Below, piece by piece: positions 1 through 8,574 of a DNA stretch of 34,336 nucleotides. The notes under the pieces are model-generated. The model did not search any database. It was not told the DNA's origin and worked only from the letters and a program-made list of their open reading frames with translations. A program made the translations under genes and the position numbers. This DNA comes from Campylobacterales bacterium (GTDB lineage Bacteria > Campylobacterota > Campylobacteria > Campylobacterales > Nitratiruptoraceae), in NCBI GenBank assembly GCA_027065825.1, contig JAMONM010000078.1, positions 1 through 34,336 of the forward strand. The letters are read 5' to 3'. Positions within the stretch are counted from its first letter, which is position 1, and the number at the start of each line of letters is the position of its first letter.

Positions 1-1
1 C

Positions 2-1192
2 TATTTCGAAACCGGCAGCCCGTTTTTATGCTTCAAAGATAACGCGAACAGATGCAATCCAAACGGCCATTTCGGTATTATAAGAAGCTCCAACTTATGT
101 ACGGAGATATTTCAAAATACCGAACCCAACTACTATAAAGTCAAAGTCAAGTTCGAAGACGGATCGATAGAGTATTACGAAGAGGAAGAAGAGGTAGAGG
201 TAGACGGTGGTATAGTAAAAAAGGCCAAAAAAATCACCGCTTTGGACTCTATCGGCTCCAAAAAAGTATTCATAGTGGAAAAGGAGAGAATAGACGGAGC
301 CACAGCCGTATGTAATCTCGCCAGCGTCAACCTCAGCAAGGTAAATACCAAAGAAGATATCGAAAGAGTCGTTCCTATAGCTATTAGAATGCTGGATAAC
401 GTTATAGATTTGAACTTCTATCCTCTTGAAAAGGTTAAAAGGACCAATCTAAAAACGAGAGCGATAGGTTTAGGAGTGATGGGAGAGGCTCAAATGCTGG
501 CGGAACACCGGATAGAGTGGGGAAGCGACGAACATTTTAACAAAATAGACGAGATTATGGAAGCTATCAGTTACAACGCCATCAAAGCCTCTTCCAATCT
601 GGCCCTTGAAAAGGGACGATATCCGGCCTTTGAGGGCTCATCCTGGAGTAAAGGGATAATGCCTATAGACAGAGCGAACAAAGAGGCCAAGAAACTGACC
701 CCCTCTAGAGGAGGGCTGTTTGGATATACCTACGACTGGAACGCTTTGAGAGAAAAGGTTAAAAAAGACGGAATGAGAAACGGCTATTTAATGGCCATAG
801 CTCCTACCAGTTCCATATCTATACTGACCGGTACCACACAGACGATAGAACCGGTTTATAAAAGAAAATGGTTCGAAGAGAATCTAAGCGGTCTAATTCC
901 GGTTGTTGTTCCCAATCTATCCGCGGATACTTGGCAATATTATACGCCGGCTTATGAGTTGGATCAGAGAATCCTCATCAAAGCGGCAGCGGTTAGACAA
1001 AAATGGATAGATCAGGGACAGAGCGTCAACATTTTTATACGTCTTGACGTAGCCAGCGGGAAATATCTAAACGATATATATATGTTGGCATGGAAGCTGG
1101 GACTGAAATCGACCTACTATCTTAGGAGTCAGTCGCCCGAAGTTGCAGCGGACGTGGCAGACAGAAGCATGGAGTGTCTCGGATGTCAGTAA
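2..1192 (+). CDS. nrdA: Ribonucleoside-diphosphate reductase class I, alpha subunit (5'-truncated by window start)
   Basis: Frame 2 is open from the first base (YFETGSPFLCFKDNANRCNP...ATAVCNLASVNLS...APTSSISILTGTTQTIEPVY...) and ends in the Cys-pair tail ECLGCQ. Confidence 0.95.
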   Translation, partial: YFETGSPFLCFKDNANRCNPNGHFGIIRSSNLCTEIFQNTEPNYYKVKVKFEDGSIEYYEEEEEVEVDGGIVKKAKKITALDSIGSKKVFIVEKERIDGATAVCNLASVNLSKVNTKEDIERVVPIAIRMLDNVIDLNFYPLEKVKRTNLKTRAIGLGVMGEAQMLAEHRIEWGSDEHFNKIDEIMEAISYNAIKASSNLALEKGRYPAFEGSSWSKGIMPIDRANKEAKKLTPSRGGLFGYTYDWNALREKVKKDGMRNGYLMAIAPTSSISILTGTTQTIEPVYKRKWFEENLSGLIPVVVPNLSADTWQYYTPAYELDQRILIKAAAVRQKWIDQGQSVNIFIRLDVASGKYLNDIYMLAWKLGLKSTYYLRSQSPEVAADVADRSMECLGCQ

Positions 1193-1193
1193 A

Positions 1194-1242
1194 GAGTCCC
1201 AAAACGGCGGCGATTTAGTCGCCGTTACTGTACCAGGGACTC
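1194..1242 (+). other. Nested inverted repeat / putative RNA hairpin just after the nrdA stop codon
   Basis: Outer arms GAGTCCC (1194-1200) / GGGACTC (1236-1242); inner arms AACGGCG (1203-1209) / CGCCGTT (1220-1226). No U-tract follows. Confidence 0.6.
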
Positions 1243-1315
1243 AGATGGCAGAAAAAAAAGAACGAGCCGCGCCGTACGAAAATATATCCTAATGCAAAAA
1301 AACTGGAGATTGTCT

Positions 1316-1684
1316 ATGAACTGCAAAGATAAGCTATCCCCTTTTGAGTATGGCGTAATGTTTGAGCGCGGAACTGAGCCTCCTTTCTCAAGCCCTTTGA
1401 ACGAAGAGAAGAGAGAGGGGATATTTGTTTGCAAATGCTGTAAAACGCCCCTTTTTGAATCTCGCGCAAAATTTGATTCCGGAACCGGTTGGCCAAGTTT
1501 TTACGAACCGGTCTCTCCCGAAGTTATCGAGGAGGAGATAGATACCAGTCACGGAATGATAAGAACCGAAATACACTGCGCTAGATGCAAAGCCCATCTG
1601 GGTCACGTTTTCGAAGACGGTCCGCCTCCTACCGGTTTGAGATACTGTGTTAACGGCGTATCTTTGGAGTTTCTTCCTAAATAG
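1316..1684 (+). CDS. msrB: Peptide-methionine (R)-S-oxide reductase
   Basis: CKCCKTPLF..KFDSGTGWPSFYEPV...CARCKAHLGHVFEDGPPPTGLRYCVNGVSLEF, classic MsrB with two CxxC zinc pairs. The start at 1316 fits the family better than the upstream ATG at 1292. Confidence 0.95.
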   Translation: MNCKDKLSPFEYGVMFERGTEPPFSSPLNEEKREGIFVCKCCKTPLFESRAKFDSGTGWPSFYEPVSPEVIEEEIDTSHGMIRTEIHCARCKAHLGHVFEDGPPPTGLRYCVNGVSLEFLPK

Positions 1685-1690
1685 TCATAT

Positions 1691-4600
1691 TTGCCAAAAG
1701 TCAAAACGATGGAAATCGACTCGATACTCTTTATCGATATCGAAGCTACAAACGATAAGAAAATCCAAGAAATAGGTCTCTGTATCGGAAAAGCCTCCTG
1801 CAAAACAACCTCTATGGAAGAGGCGTTGAGATTTGTTTTGAGTAGAAAGAGGAGTATTAAAGGGGTATGTGGTCACAATATATTTGATTACGATCTTGAA
1901 ATTATCAAAAACACTCCGCTATATGTTTTGCTATTTAAATTGCCGATTATCGATACTCTTCCGCTTTCTTTGCTGCTTTTTAGCGAGAAAACCTTCCATA
2001 ATCTGCCAAAGGAGTACAAGAGCGAAGATAACTTTAAAAACGATCCGTTAAAAGATGCTTTATTGACTAAAGATCTACTGCAAAAATGCATAGAAAGATT
2101 TTCCTCTCTCGATTTCGATAGACAAAGAGTGCTGTATACGCTTTTAAACAGGGAATCAAAGTTTTTAAACTTTTTTTTTATGACAGGTTTGATTGAACCT
2201 GTCAGGGATCTTTCAAACTTGCTTCGCGAGTTGTATCCCCAATTTAAAAATATCTCTTTATTGCAAGATATGATTAAAAATAATCCTATCGAGTTGGCCT
2301 ATATTATAGCGCTTTCGACCCCGGCTATAGAGATAAAAGCACATCCGCCTAAAATTTTATACGAATATCCGCATTTGCCAGAACTTCATGAGAGATTGAC
2401 TCTTGGAGAGTATAAAGAGGAGGAGCTTTTTGATTTTATGTATGAGACCTTCGGTTTTGCAGGATTTAGAGAGTTCCCCAGATTCGATCCGAAACTTCAT
2501 GAGTCGCCTTTTATTTCACAAAAGGAGATAGTTGAAGCAGCTTTGAAAAAGGAGTCTTTTTTAGCCGTTTTGCCTACAGGCGGAGGCAAAACATTTTCTT
2601 TTTGGTTGCCCGCGCTGTTTCGGGCTCAAAAAATAAAGGCTCTAACTGTTGTTATCTCACCTCTGCAGGCTCTGATTCAAGATCATCTCAAAAGTTTTCA
2701 AAACCAGGTGGCTAATTTTACAGCTGTAGCTATCAGCGGTTATCAAAATAGTATAGAGAGAGCTGATGCTATGGAAAAAGTGGTATCGGGAGAGGCCGAT
2801 ATTCTCTATTTAGCGCCTGAGAGTTTAAGAAGCGAATCGATATTTTCTATACTGAAAAACCGCCTAATTGACCGTTTTGTGATAGATGAGGCTCATTGTC
2901 TCTCTACTTGGGGTCACGATTTTAGGCAGGACTATTTTTATATTGCGGAGTTTATTCTAGATATTTTGAGAAGGCAGCCGTGGCAAGATAGTATCCCGGT
3001 CTCTTGTTTTACCGCTACCGCAAAATTGGACGTTATTAACGATATAAAAAACTATTTTGAAAAGAGGCTTTCGATCTCTATTAGGGAGTATTTGGCCAAA
3101 CCGGATCGAAGCAATTTGAGATATGAAGCTAAAAATATCTCGACGGATGGAGAAAAATATTTAAAACTGTTGCAAATTTTACAACATCATCCCTCTCCCG
3201 CCCTTGTATATATTCCAACTTCTACCGCTAAATGCGATGAAATAGCAGATCGACTCTCGTTGGATTTGGACAAGAGAGTGTCCTCTTTTCACTCAAAGCT
3301 CTCAAGTGAAAAAAAGAGTATGATCTTGCGAGAATATTTAAACGACGAAATCGATGTGGTTATAGCCACAACTGCTTTTGGAATGGGAGTTGATAAGCCA
3401 AATATAAAAACCGTGATACACTACGTTATTTCCGATTCATTGGAAAACTATGTTCAAGAAGCGGGCAGAGGGGCAAGGAACAAAGATATAGAAGCCTTTT
3501 GCCCATTACTCTTTAACGAAAGCGATTTAGATCGACACTTTTTAGCTTTAAACAGAAACAAATTGAGCGTTCAGGAAATTAACGCCGTTTTTAGGGTTAT
3601 AAAAAACGAAAAAGGATCAAAGATTCTTTTAAGTGAAAGAGAGATAGCGCAAAAAGCCGGATGGGATATTGATGGAAGCGATGAGAGCTGGCGAACGAAA
3701 ATTAAAACTGCTCTTTTGGAGCTAGAACGTGAAGGATATCTTGAAAGAAAGAGAAACAAAATTCGCTATTTTGCCGATGCCGTTGCAAAGGAGGCGTACG
3801 AGAAACTGCATAAACTTTATAGTCTGCAAAAATTGGACTCCTCGGAGTATGAGCTGCTTGTTCAAGTGTTAAATGTTATTATGGGTAGAGGAAAACCAAG
3901 AACCATGCAAATAGACGAGATAGCCTTTATTCTAGATATAAAGCGCGAAAAGATAGCCTTTGCGATTTTACGTTTAAAAGAGTTGGGTATCCTTACCGAC
4001 GCGAAAGATATGGTTTTGTTTGTTTTTAAGGATGCTTTGGAACGTATTAGAAAGATAATCGATCTGGAAAAGGCCCTCTATAAAAAGATAGCGAGCTCTC
4101 CTATGGCCGCAACTACGATTAGGTCGCTTCATAACTATTTAATTAATATCAATGTTATTGATCAACACGAAAACTATTCGGCTGAAATTAAAGAGATATT
4201 AAAAAGCTGGATGAGCACAAAAAATTTTCATTTTCGTCGTATCGATCGTCAGAATGATATATGGGAATATAGCTTAAAAAATCGGAATTTAATAGACTCT
4301 ATTGAACGAAAACATCTAATTTATGAAAGGCTTATTTTATACTTTTTAAACAGTTATACCAATAAGCGTCAAAATCGTTTTTCCGTAGAGTTTTCTTTGG
4401 TAGAGCTTTCAAAAGAGTTGGGATTTACCGTAAAAGAGGTGGATAAGGCGCTTTTTTATCTGCATCAGATGAAAATAGTTGAACTTAGTAGCGGACGTTT
4501 TATCTATTATGCTCCAATGCAGATATTCAAAACTGATAAATTTGAGAAGAAAAGACGATATACATTGATCGAGTACGGTAAAAGAATGCATCGATACTAT

Positions 4601-6466
4601 AAAACTAAAACGGAGTCGATCCATATAGTAGGTGAATTTGCTAAAAAGCTGTTGTCCGATCCCGTTGAGGCACAAGCTTTTATGCGGGACTATTTTTCGC
4701 TCAATTATGAGAAGTTTAAGCGAAAATATAGATTAACAAAAATTTCACATCCTATAACAAAAAAACGTTTCGATAAGATTTTTGGTTCTTTAACCGAGGA
4801 ACAAAAAGCGATCATAAACGACCAAGAGCATGGAGCCATAATGGTTTTGGCAGGACCTGGGAGCGGAAAGACAAAAGTGCTTGTTCATAAAATTGCTTCG
4901 CTATTGCTTAAAGAAGATACGAAGCCCCAGGACTTTTTAATGCTGACTTTTTCCCAAGCCGCAGCTAGCGAATTTCGTCAAAGGTTATACGATCTTATAG
5001 GAGAGATGGCAAGAGATGTCGAAATAAAAACTTTTCACGGTTATGCTCTCCAGCTGATAGGTAGAGAGATCGATGACGATAATGATACATTACTTCAGGA
5101 GGTTATCGAAGATGCAACATTACAGATCAAAGAAGGAAAAATTACAATCCCTTTTAAATCTGTGCTGATGCTCGATGAGTTCCAGGATATAAATGAAAAA
5201 GCGTTTAGATTTATCGAGGCGATCTTTGAGGCGCAAGAAGAGAGTATGCGCATAATAGCGGTTGGCGACGATGATCAGTGTATTCTTTCTAGCATCAATA
5301 AGGCCGATATAGTTTTTTTTGAGAGATTTAAAGAGCGATTCGGCAATGTGGAAGGAGGATATAAAGAGTATAAACTTTTGAAAAATTTTCGCTCAACTCC
5401 GCAAATTCTAGAATGCGCCCAAATTTTTCTTAAAAATCTGCAAGATAGAAAAAAGCGTGAAACTTTGTTGCCCACTAAACCTCCTGGCGAGAAAGTTGAA
5501 ATAATAGTTACATCTTCGCTGATTCCGGCCGCCACAGCCTATACGGATATAAAAGTCGGTAAAAAAACCGCTTTTTTGGCGTTTACTAATAATGAGGTGG
5601 AACTGCTGTATTCATATCTTTATGAAAGGGGTCATAACCCAAAATACCTACTCAGCGGTCTTGGGTTTAGACTGAAAAATATTGCCGAATTGTATGATCT
5701 AAATAGGTATATTCAGAGTTATTCGGAGGAACGAATCCTTACTGAAAGAGTATTTGAAGAGGGGTTTGGTGCGATTTGTCAGAAGTATACCGGATCGAAA
5801 AAACTTCATTTTGTTGAAAAAGTGATCGAGAGATTTTTGCAAGAACACAAAACTCCGTATCTTACTATGTGGCAGAGTTTTTTGCAGGGATTGGATTTTT
5901 ACAATTTTGAAGAAAATGCCGATATCGTTACATCTACCATGCACAAATCAAAGGGGAAAGAGTTTGACCAGGTGACTGTTTTGATACCCGAAAGAGAGCA
6001 CACTGGAGAGTGGCTTAGACTGCTTTTCGTGGCTGCTACCAGGGCCAAAGAGTCTCTCAAGATTGTAACTGAGGATGTTGAGATCGCAAAGGCTCTAGAA
6101 ACCACAAAAAGCTCAATTGTCTTGACTAATAGCTCAAAATATAGAGAACCCTCTACATTGACCTATTTAATGACTCTAAAAGACGTTAATCTCGGCCGTT
6201 CGCCATATTCTGCACTAAGCAGCAGCCAGGTTCCTGTCGCTGGAGAAACAGTTCAGCTAAAAAAATTGGATGGTCGCTACGTTTTTACCTACAATAATAG
6301 AATAATAGAGTATCTATCAAAAGATTTTTCTAAAAAGCTGCAAAAGCGTTTTCTATCTGGTTGGACTATAAAGGAGATCAAAGTGGAAGCGATAGTGTAT
6401 TGGAAAGATAAGATTAGCAAAACATATCTGCCCCATCTTTTGGCCAAAGTTATTTTGCAAAAGTGA
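1691..6466 (+). CDS. Large multidomain protein: N-terminal DEDD-type exonuclease-like domain, RecQ-type SF2 helicase, winged-helix-like middle region, C-terminal UvrD/Rep-type SF1 helicase
   Basis: FIDIEA and GHNIFDYDLEII (exonuclease motifs I and II); PTGGGKT, DEAHCLSTWGHDFR, FTATA, TTAFGMGVDKPN, QEAGRGARN (RecQ motifs); AGPGSGKTKVL, DEFQDIN, VGDDDQCI, LKNFRST, TMHKSKGKEFD, LLFVAATRAKESL (SF1 motifs). Start is TTG 1691 or ATG 1709. Confidence 0.93.
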   Translation: MPKVKTMEIDSILFIDIEATNDKKIQEIGLCIGKASCKTTSMEEALRFVLSRKRSIKGVCGHNIFDYDLEIIKNTPLYVLLFKLPIIDTLPLSLLLFSEKTFHNLPKEYKSEDNFKNDPLKDALLTKDLLQKCIERFSSLDFDRQRVLYTLLNRESKFLNFFFMTGLIEPVRDLSNLLRELYPQFKNISLLQDMIKNNPIELAYIIALSTPAIEIKAHPPKILYEYPHLPELHERLTLGEYKEEELFDFMYETFGFAGFREFPRFDPKLHESPFISQKEIVEAALKKESFLAVLPTGGGKTFSFWLPALFRAQKIKALTVVISPLQALIQDHLKSFQNQVANFTAVAISGYQNSIERADAMEKVVSGEADILYLAPESLRSESIFSILKNRLIDRFVIDEAHCLSTWGHDFRQDYFYIAEFILDILRRQPWQDSIPVSCFTATAKLDVINDIKNYFEKRLSISIREYLAKPDRSNLRYEAKNISTDGEKYLKLLQILQHHPSPALVYIPTSTAKCDEIADRLSLDLDKRVSSFHSKLSSEKKSMILREYLNDEIDVVIATTAFGMGVDKPNIKTVIHYVISDSLENYVQEAGRGARNKDIEAFCPLLFNESDLDRHFLALNRNKLSVQEINAVFRVIKNEKGSKILLSEREIAQKAGWDIDGSDESWRTKIKTALLELEREGYLERKRNKIRYFADAVAKEAYEKLHKLYSLQKLDSSEYELLVQVLNVIMGRGKPRTMQIDEIAFILDIKREKIAFAILRLKELGILTDAKDMVLFVFKDALERIRKIIDLEKALYKKIASSPMAATTIRSLHNYLININVIDQHENYSAEIKEILKSWMSTKNFHFRRIDRQNDIWEYSLKNRNLIDSIERKHLIYERLILYFLNSYTNKRQNRFSVEFSLVELSKELGFTVKEVDKALFYLHQMKIVELSSGRFIYYAPMQIFKTDKFEKKRRYTLIEYGKRMHRYYKTKTESIHIVGEFAKKLLSDPVEAQAFMRDYFSLNYEKFKRKYRLTKISHPITKKRFDKIFGSLTEEQKAIINDQEHGAIMVLAGPGSGKTKVLVHKIASLLLKEDTKPQDFLMLTFSQAAASEFRQRLYDLIGEMARDVEIKTFHGYALQLIGREIDDDNDTLLQEVIEDATLQIKEGKITIPFKSVLMLDEFQDINEKAFRFIEAIFEAQEESMRIIAVGDDDQCILSSINKADIVFFERFKERFGNVEGGYKEYKLLKNFRSTPQILECAQIFLKNLQDRKKRETLLPTKPPGEKVEIIVTSSLIPAATAYTDIKVGKKTAFLAFTNNEVELLYSYLYERGHNPKYLLSGLGFRLKNIAELYDLNRYIQSYSEERILTERVFEEGFGAICQKYTGSKKLHFVEKVIERFLQEHKTPYLTMWQSFLQGLDFYNFEENADIVTSTMHKSKGKEFDQVTVLIPEREHTGEWLRLLFVAATRAKESLKIVTEDVEIAKALETTKSSIVLTNSSKYREPSTLTYLMTLKDVNLGRSPYSALSSSQVPVAGETVQLKKLDGRYVFTYNNRIIEYLSKDFSKKLQKRFLSGWTIKEIKVEAIVYWKDKISKTYLPHLLAKVILQK

Positions 6467-6477
6467 AAATTATTACT

Positions 6478-6508
6478 TAACTTTATCAAAGTTATAACAC
6501 AATATAAT
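6478..6508 (+). promoter_or_regulatory. Putative promoter with overlapping operator-like inverted repeat
   Basis: TAACTTT-ATC-AAAGTTA (6478-6494) directly upstream of a consensus -10 TATAAT (6503-6508); next CDS starts at 6532. Confidence 0.5.
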
Positions 6509-6531
6509 TTTTTTCAAAAAAAGGAGACGAG

Positions 6532-6924
6532 GTGAAAAAGATCAATTTTATGGAAAAATATCCGTTAATGGTTCTTGAGCTTTCCAAGAACGAAACCGAC
6601 AAAAAGAGTACTGATGAGATAATCGAATATTTTAGATCAAAAATAGAGGCCCATCCCGTTGCGACTTTTATCGCCGTATTCGATCACTATGGCCATACCT
6701 CCGGTTTAAAAGATAAAGAGATGGCAAAGGAGATAATTGACGCTAAAAATATTATTTTCTGTTTCGGAAAGGAGCTTTTAAAACCGGAGGTCTTAGGAGC
6801 AAGACCCAGAAGTATAGGAGTGGCAGAGTTTAGAGACTCTTTCGTCGTCAGCTTTATGGAGGCGCCGAATCCGCAGGCTAACGAATCCATAAAAGGGTGG
6901 GTCGAGGAGTTAAAAAGAGGCTAG
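6532..6924 (+). CDS. Conserved hypothetical protein, 130 aa
   Basis: Complete ORF with ribosome-binding site (AAGGAGACGAGGTG) and own promoter-like upstream region; family not confidently recognised. Confidence 0.8.
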   Translation: MKKINFMEKYPLMVLELSKNETDKKSTDEIIEYFRSKIEAHPVATFIAVFDHYGHTSGLKDKEMAKEIIDAKNIIFCFGKELLKPEVLGARPRSIGVAEFRDSFVVSFMEAPNPQANESIKGWVEELKRG

Positions 6925-6951
6925 AATTTCGGGGGCTACAGCCTCTTTTTT
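6912..6951. terminator. Bidirectional intrinsic terminator between convergent genes
   Basis: AAAAAGAGGCT (6912-6922) ... AGCCTCTTTTTT (6940-6951); overlaps both gene ends. Confidence 0.75.
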
Positions 6952-7439
6952 AGTTCCTCTACGCTTTTGTAAATCTCCACGTTTTGTGAAAAGTTTTCGT
7001 CGAAAAGCTCCGAGTTTTTCATCTTTTCATACTTTTCGCCCAGCAAAACTATTCTGGCGTTAGGTTTTATCCCTCCGTACTTTAGAGCCAGGACCATAAA
7101 AATTTCGTTTAATGTTCCCACGCTGCCCCACTGGGCCACGAAAAGATCGCTTCCCTCTATCAATAGCATCAATCTCTCGTAAAGGCTTTTAGCCACGATT
7201 TTTTTTGACAGATAAGCATTGACCGGACGTACGGCCTCAAAATCTTTCAATCCGATTCCGATCACCTCTCCTCCGGCCTCATTGGCGCCTTGGCTTACGG
7301 CTTCCATAACTCCGCCGTATCCTCCGCATTTGACAATATAGCCCGCTTCGCATAGCGCTCTTCCCAGTTCCATACCTTCGGCATAGAGGGCTGAATCTCT
7401 CGCTGCCGAGGAAGAGCCGAAAGTGGTAGCGTATTTCAA
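6936..7439 (-). CDS. LOG-family protein (lysine-decarboxylase-like nucleotide phosphoribohydrolase fold)
   Basis: Rossmann-like start MKYATTFGSSSAARDS, GGYGGVMEAVSQGA and GSVGTLNE motifs. Confidence 0.85.
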   Translation of the reverse strand: MKYATTFGSSSAARDSALYAEGMELGRALCEAGYIVKCGGYGGVMEAVSQGANEAGGEVIGIGLKDFEAVRPVNAYLSKKIVAKSLYERLMLLIEGSDLFVAQWGSVGTLNEIFMVLALKYGGIKPNARIVLLGEKYEKMKNSELFDENFSQNVEIYKSVEELKKRL

Positions 7440-7473
7440 TTGAATCCCTTTATCATGTTTTAAGTTGTAATTT

Positions 7474-7479
7474 TATAAT
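7474..7479 (+). promoter_or_regulatory. Putative -10 element of nrdB
   Basis: TATAAT in an AT-rich divergent intergenic region, 70 nt upstream of the nrdB ATG. Confidence 0.45.
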
Positions 7480-7491
7480 GTTTTAAATCAA

Positions 7492-7530
7492 AATGTAAAA
7501 GGGGGTTCTCTTTTTCAAAGAGTTTACATT
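7492..7530 (+). promoter_or_regulatory. Bulged stem-loop in the predicted nrdB 5' UTR
   Basis: AATGTAAA (7492-7499) pairs with TTTACATT (7523-7530); CTCTTT (7508-7513) pairs with AAAGAG (7517-7522); 5' bulge AGGGGGTT. Confidence 0.5.
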
Positions 7531-7548
7531 CCCTTACGGAGGCTCCTG

Positions 7549-8574
7549 ATGGTATATCCAAGAAAAAAGATCTACAATCCCCAGTCACACGAGAGCGTTA
7601 ACGAGCGAAAAATTTTCGGCGGCGATCCTACGGGGATTTTCGAGCTCAACAAGATAAAATACCAGTGGGCCTACAATCTTTGGGAGATGATGCTGGCTAA
7701 CACCTGGTTTCCCAAAGAGGTTGATATGACGCAGGACGCCAGAGATTATAAACTGCTGACAGATGCCGAAAAACTGGCTTATGACAAGGTTTTGGCCCAG
7801 CTTATATTTATGGACAGTCTGCAGACGAACAATCTAATAGATAACGTAAATCCCTACATTACCGCTCCGGAAATAAATCTGATACTGGTCAGACAGGCGT
7901 TCGAAGAGGCTCTCCACTCTCAGAGCTACGCGGTTATGGTAGATAGCATCAGTCAAAATACGGACGAGATCTACGAGCTGTGGCGCGAGGATCTGCAGCT
8001 AAAACAGAAAAACGACTATATCGCCAGAGTTTACGAGGAGCTGGCCGAAAATCCCAGCGACGAAAACATAGTAAAGGCCATGTTCGCCAATCAGATTTTA
8101 GAGGGCATCTATTTCTATAGCGGTTTTACGTATATGTATACTCTGGCCAGAAGCGGCAAAATGCTGGGATCGGCCCAGATGATCAGATTTATTCAAAGGG
8201 ACGAGGTTACACATCTGCTGATATTCCAGAACATGATAAACACTACAAAAAAAGAGAGGCCAGAGCTCTTTACCGCCAAATTGATAGACGAGGTCTACAA
8301 GATGTTCGAGGGCGCCGTAGAGCTAGAGAGCAGTTGGGGCAAATATATAACCCAGGGGCAGATTCTGGGGCTTACGGACGAACTGATCGAGCAATATATA
8401 AAGTATCTGGCCGACGATAGACTCCAAAGAGTGGGTTTGGAGCCTATGTACAACGTGGAGCATCCGATAAAATGGGTGGACGATTTTGCTAAATTCAACG
8501 ACCAAAAGACCAACTTTTTTGAAGGAAACGTGACCAACTACTCCAAGGGGAGCCTGAGTTTCGATGATTTCTAA
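7549..8574 (+). CDS. nrdB: Ribonucleoside-diphosphate reductase class I, beta subunit
   Basis: [16 protein letters not shown] (E, H and radical Tyr), LEGIYFY, RDEVTH metal-ligand motifs; C-terminal [12 protein letters not shown]. Confidence 0.97.
   Translation: MVYPRKKIYNPQSHESVNERKIFGGDPTGIFELNKIKYQWAYNLWEMMLANTWFPKEVDMTQDARDYKLLTDAEKLAYDKVLAQLIFMDSLQTNNLIDNVNPYITAPEINLILVRQAFEEALHSQSYAVMVDSISQNTDEIYELWREDLQLKQKNDYIARVYEELAENPSDENIVKAMFANQILEGIYFYSGFTYMYTLARSGKMLGSAQMIRFIQRDEVTHLLIFQNMINTTKKERPELFTAKLIDEVYKMFEGAVELESSWGKYITQGQILGLTDELIEQYIKYLADDRLQRVGLEPMYNVEHPIKWVDDFAKFNDQKTNFFEGNVTNYSKGSLSFDDF

Noticed and set aside
7440-7548. NrdR box pair upstream of nrdB
   Set aside because: No pair of sequences close to the NrdR consensus could be read; only the hairpin and direct repeat are supported.
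7909-7940. Class Ic (Tyr-less) RNR beta subunit
   Set aside because: [10 protein letters not shown] keeps a Tyr at the radical position four residues after the ligand His, so an ordinary tyrosyl-radical class I enzyme is more likely.
8564-8574. nrdB/nitrilase overlap as programmed frameshift
   Set aside because: Both proteins have complete, independent ends and starts; an 11-nt overlap is ordinary translational coupling.
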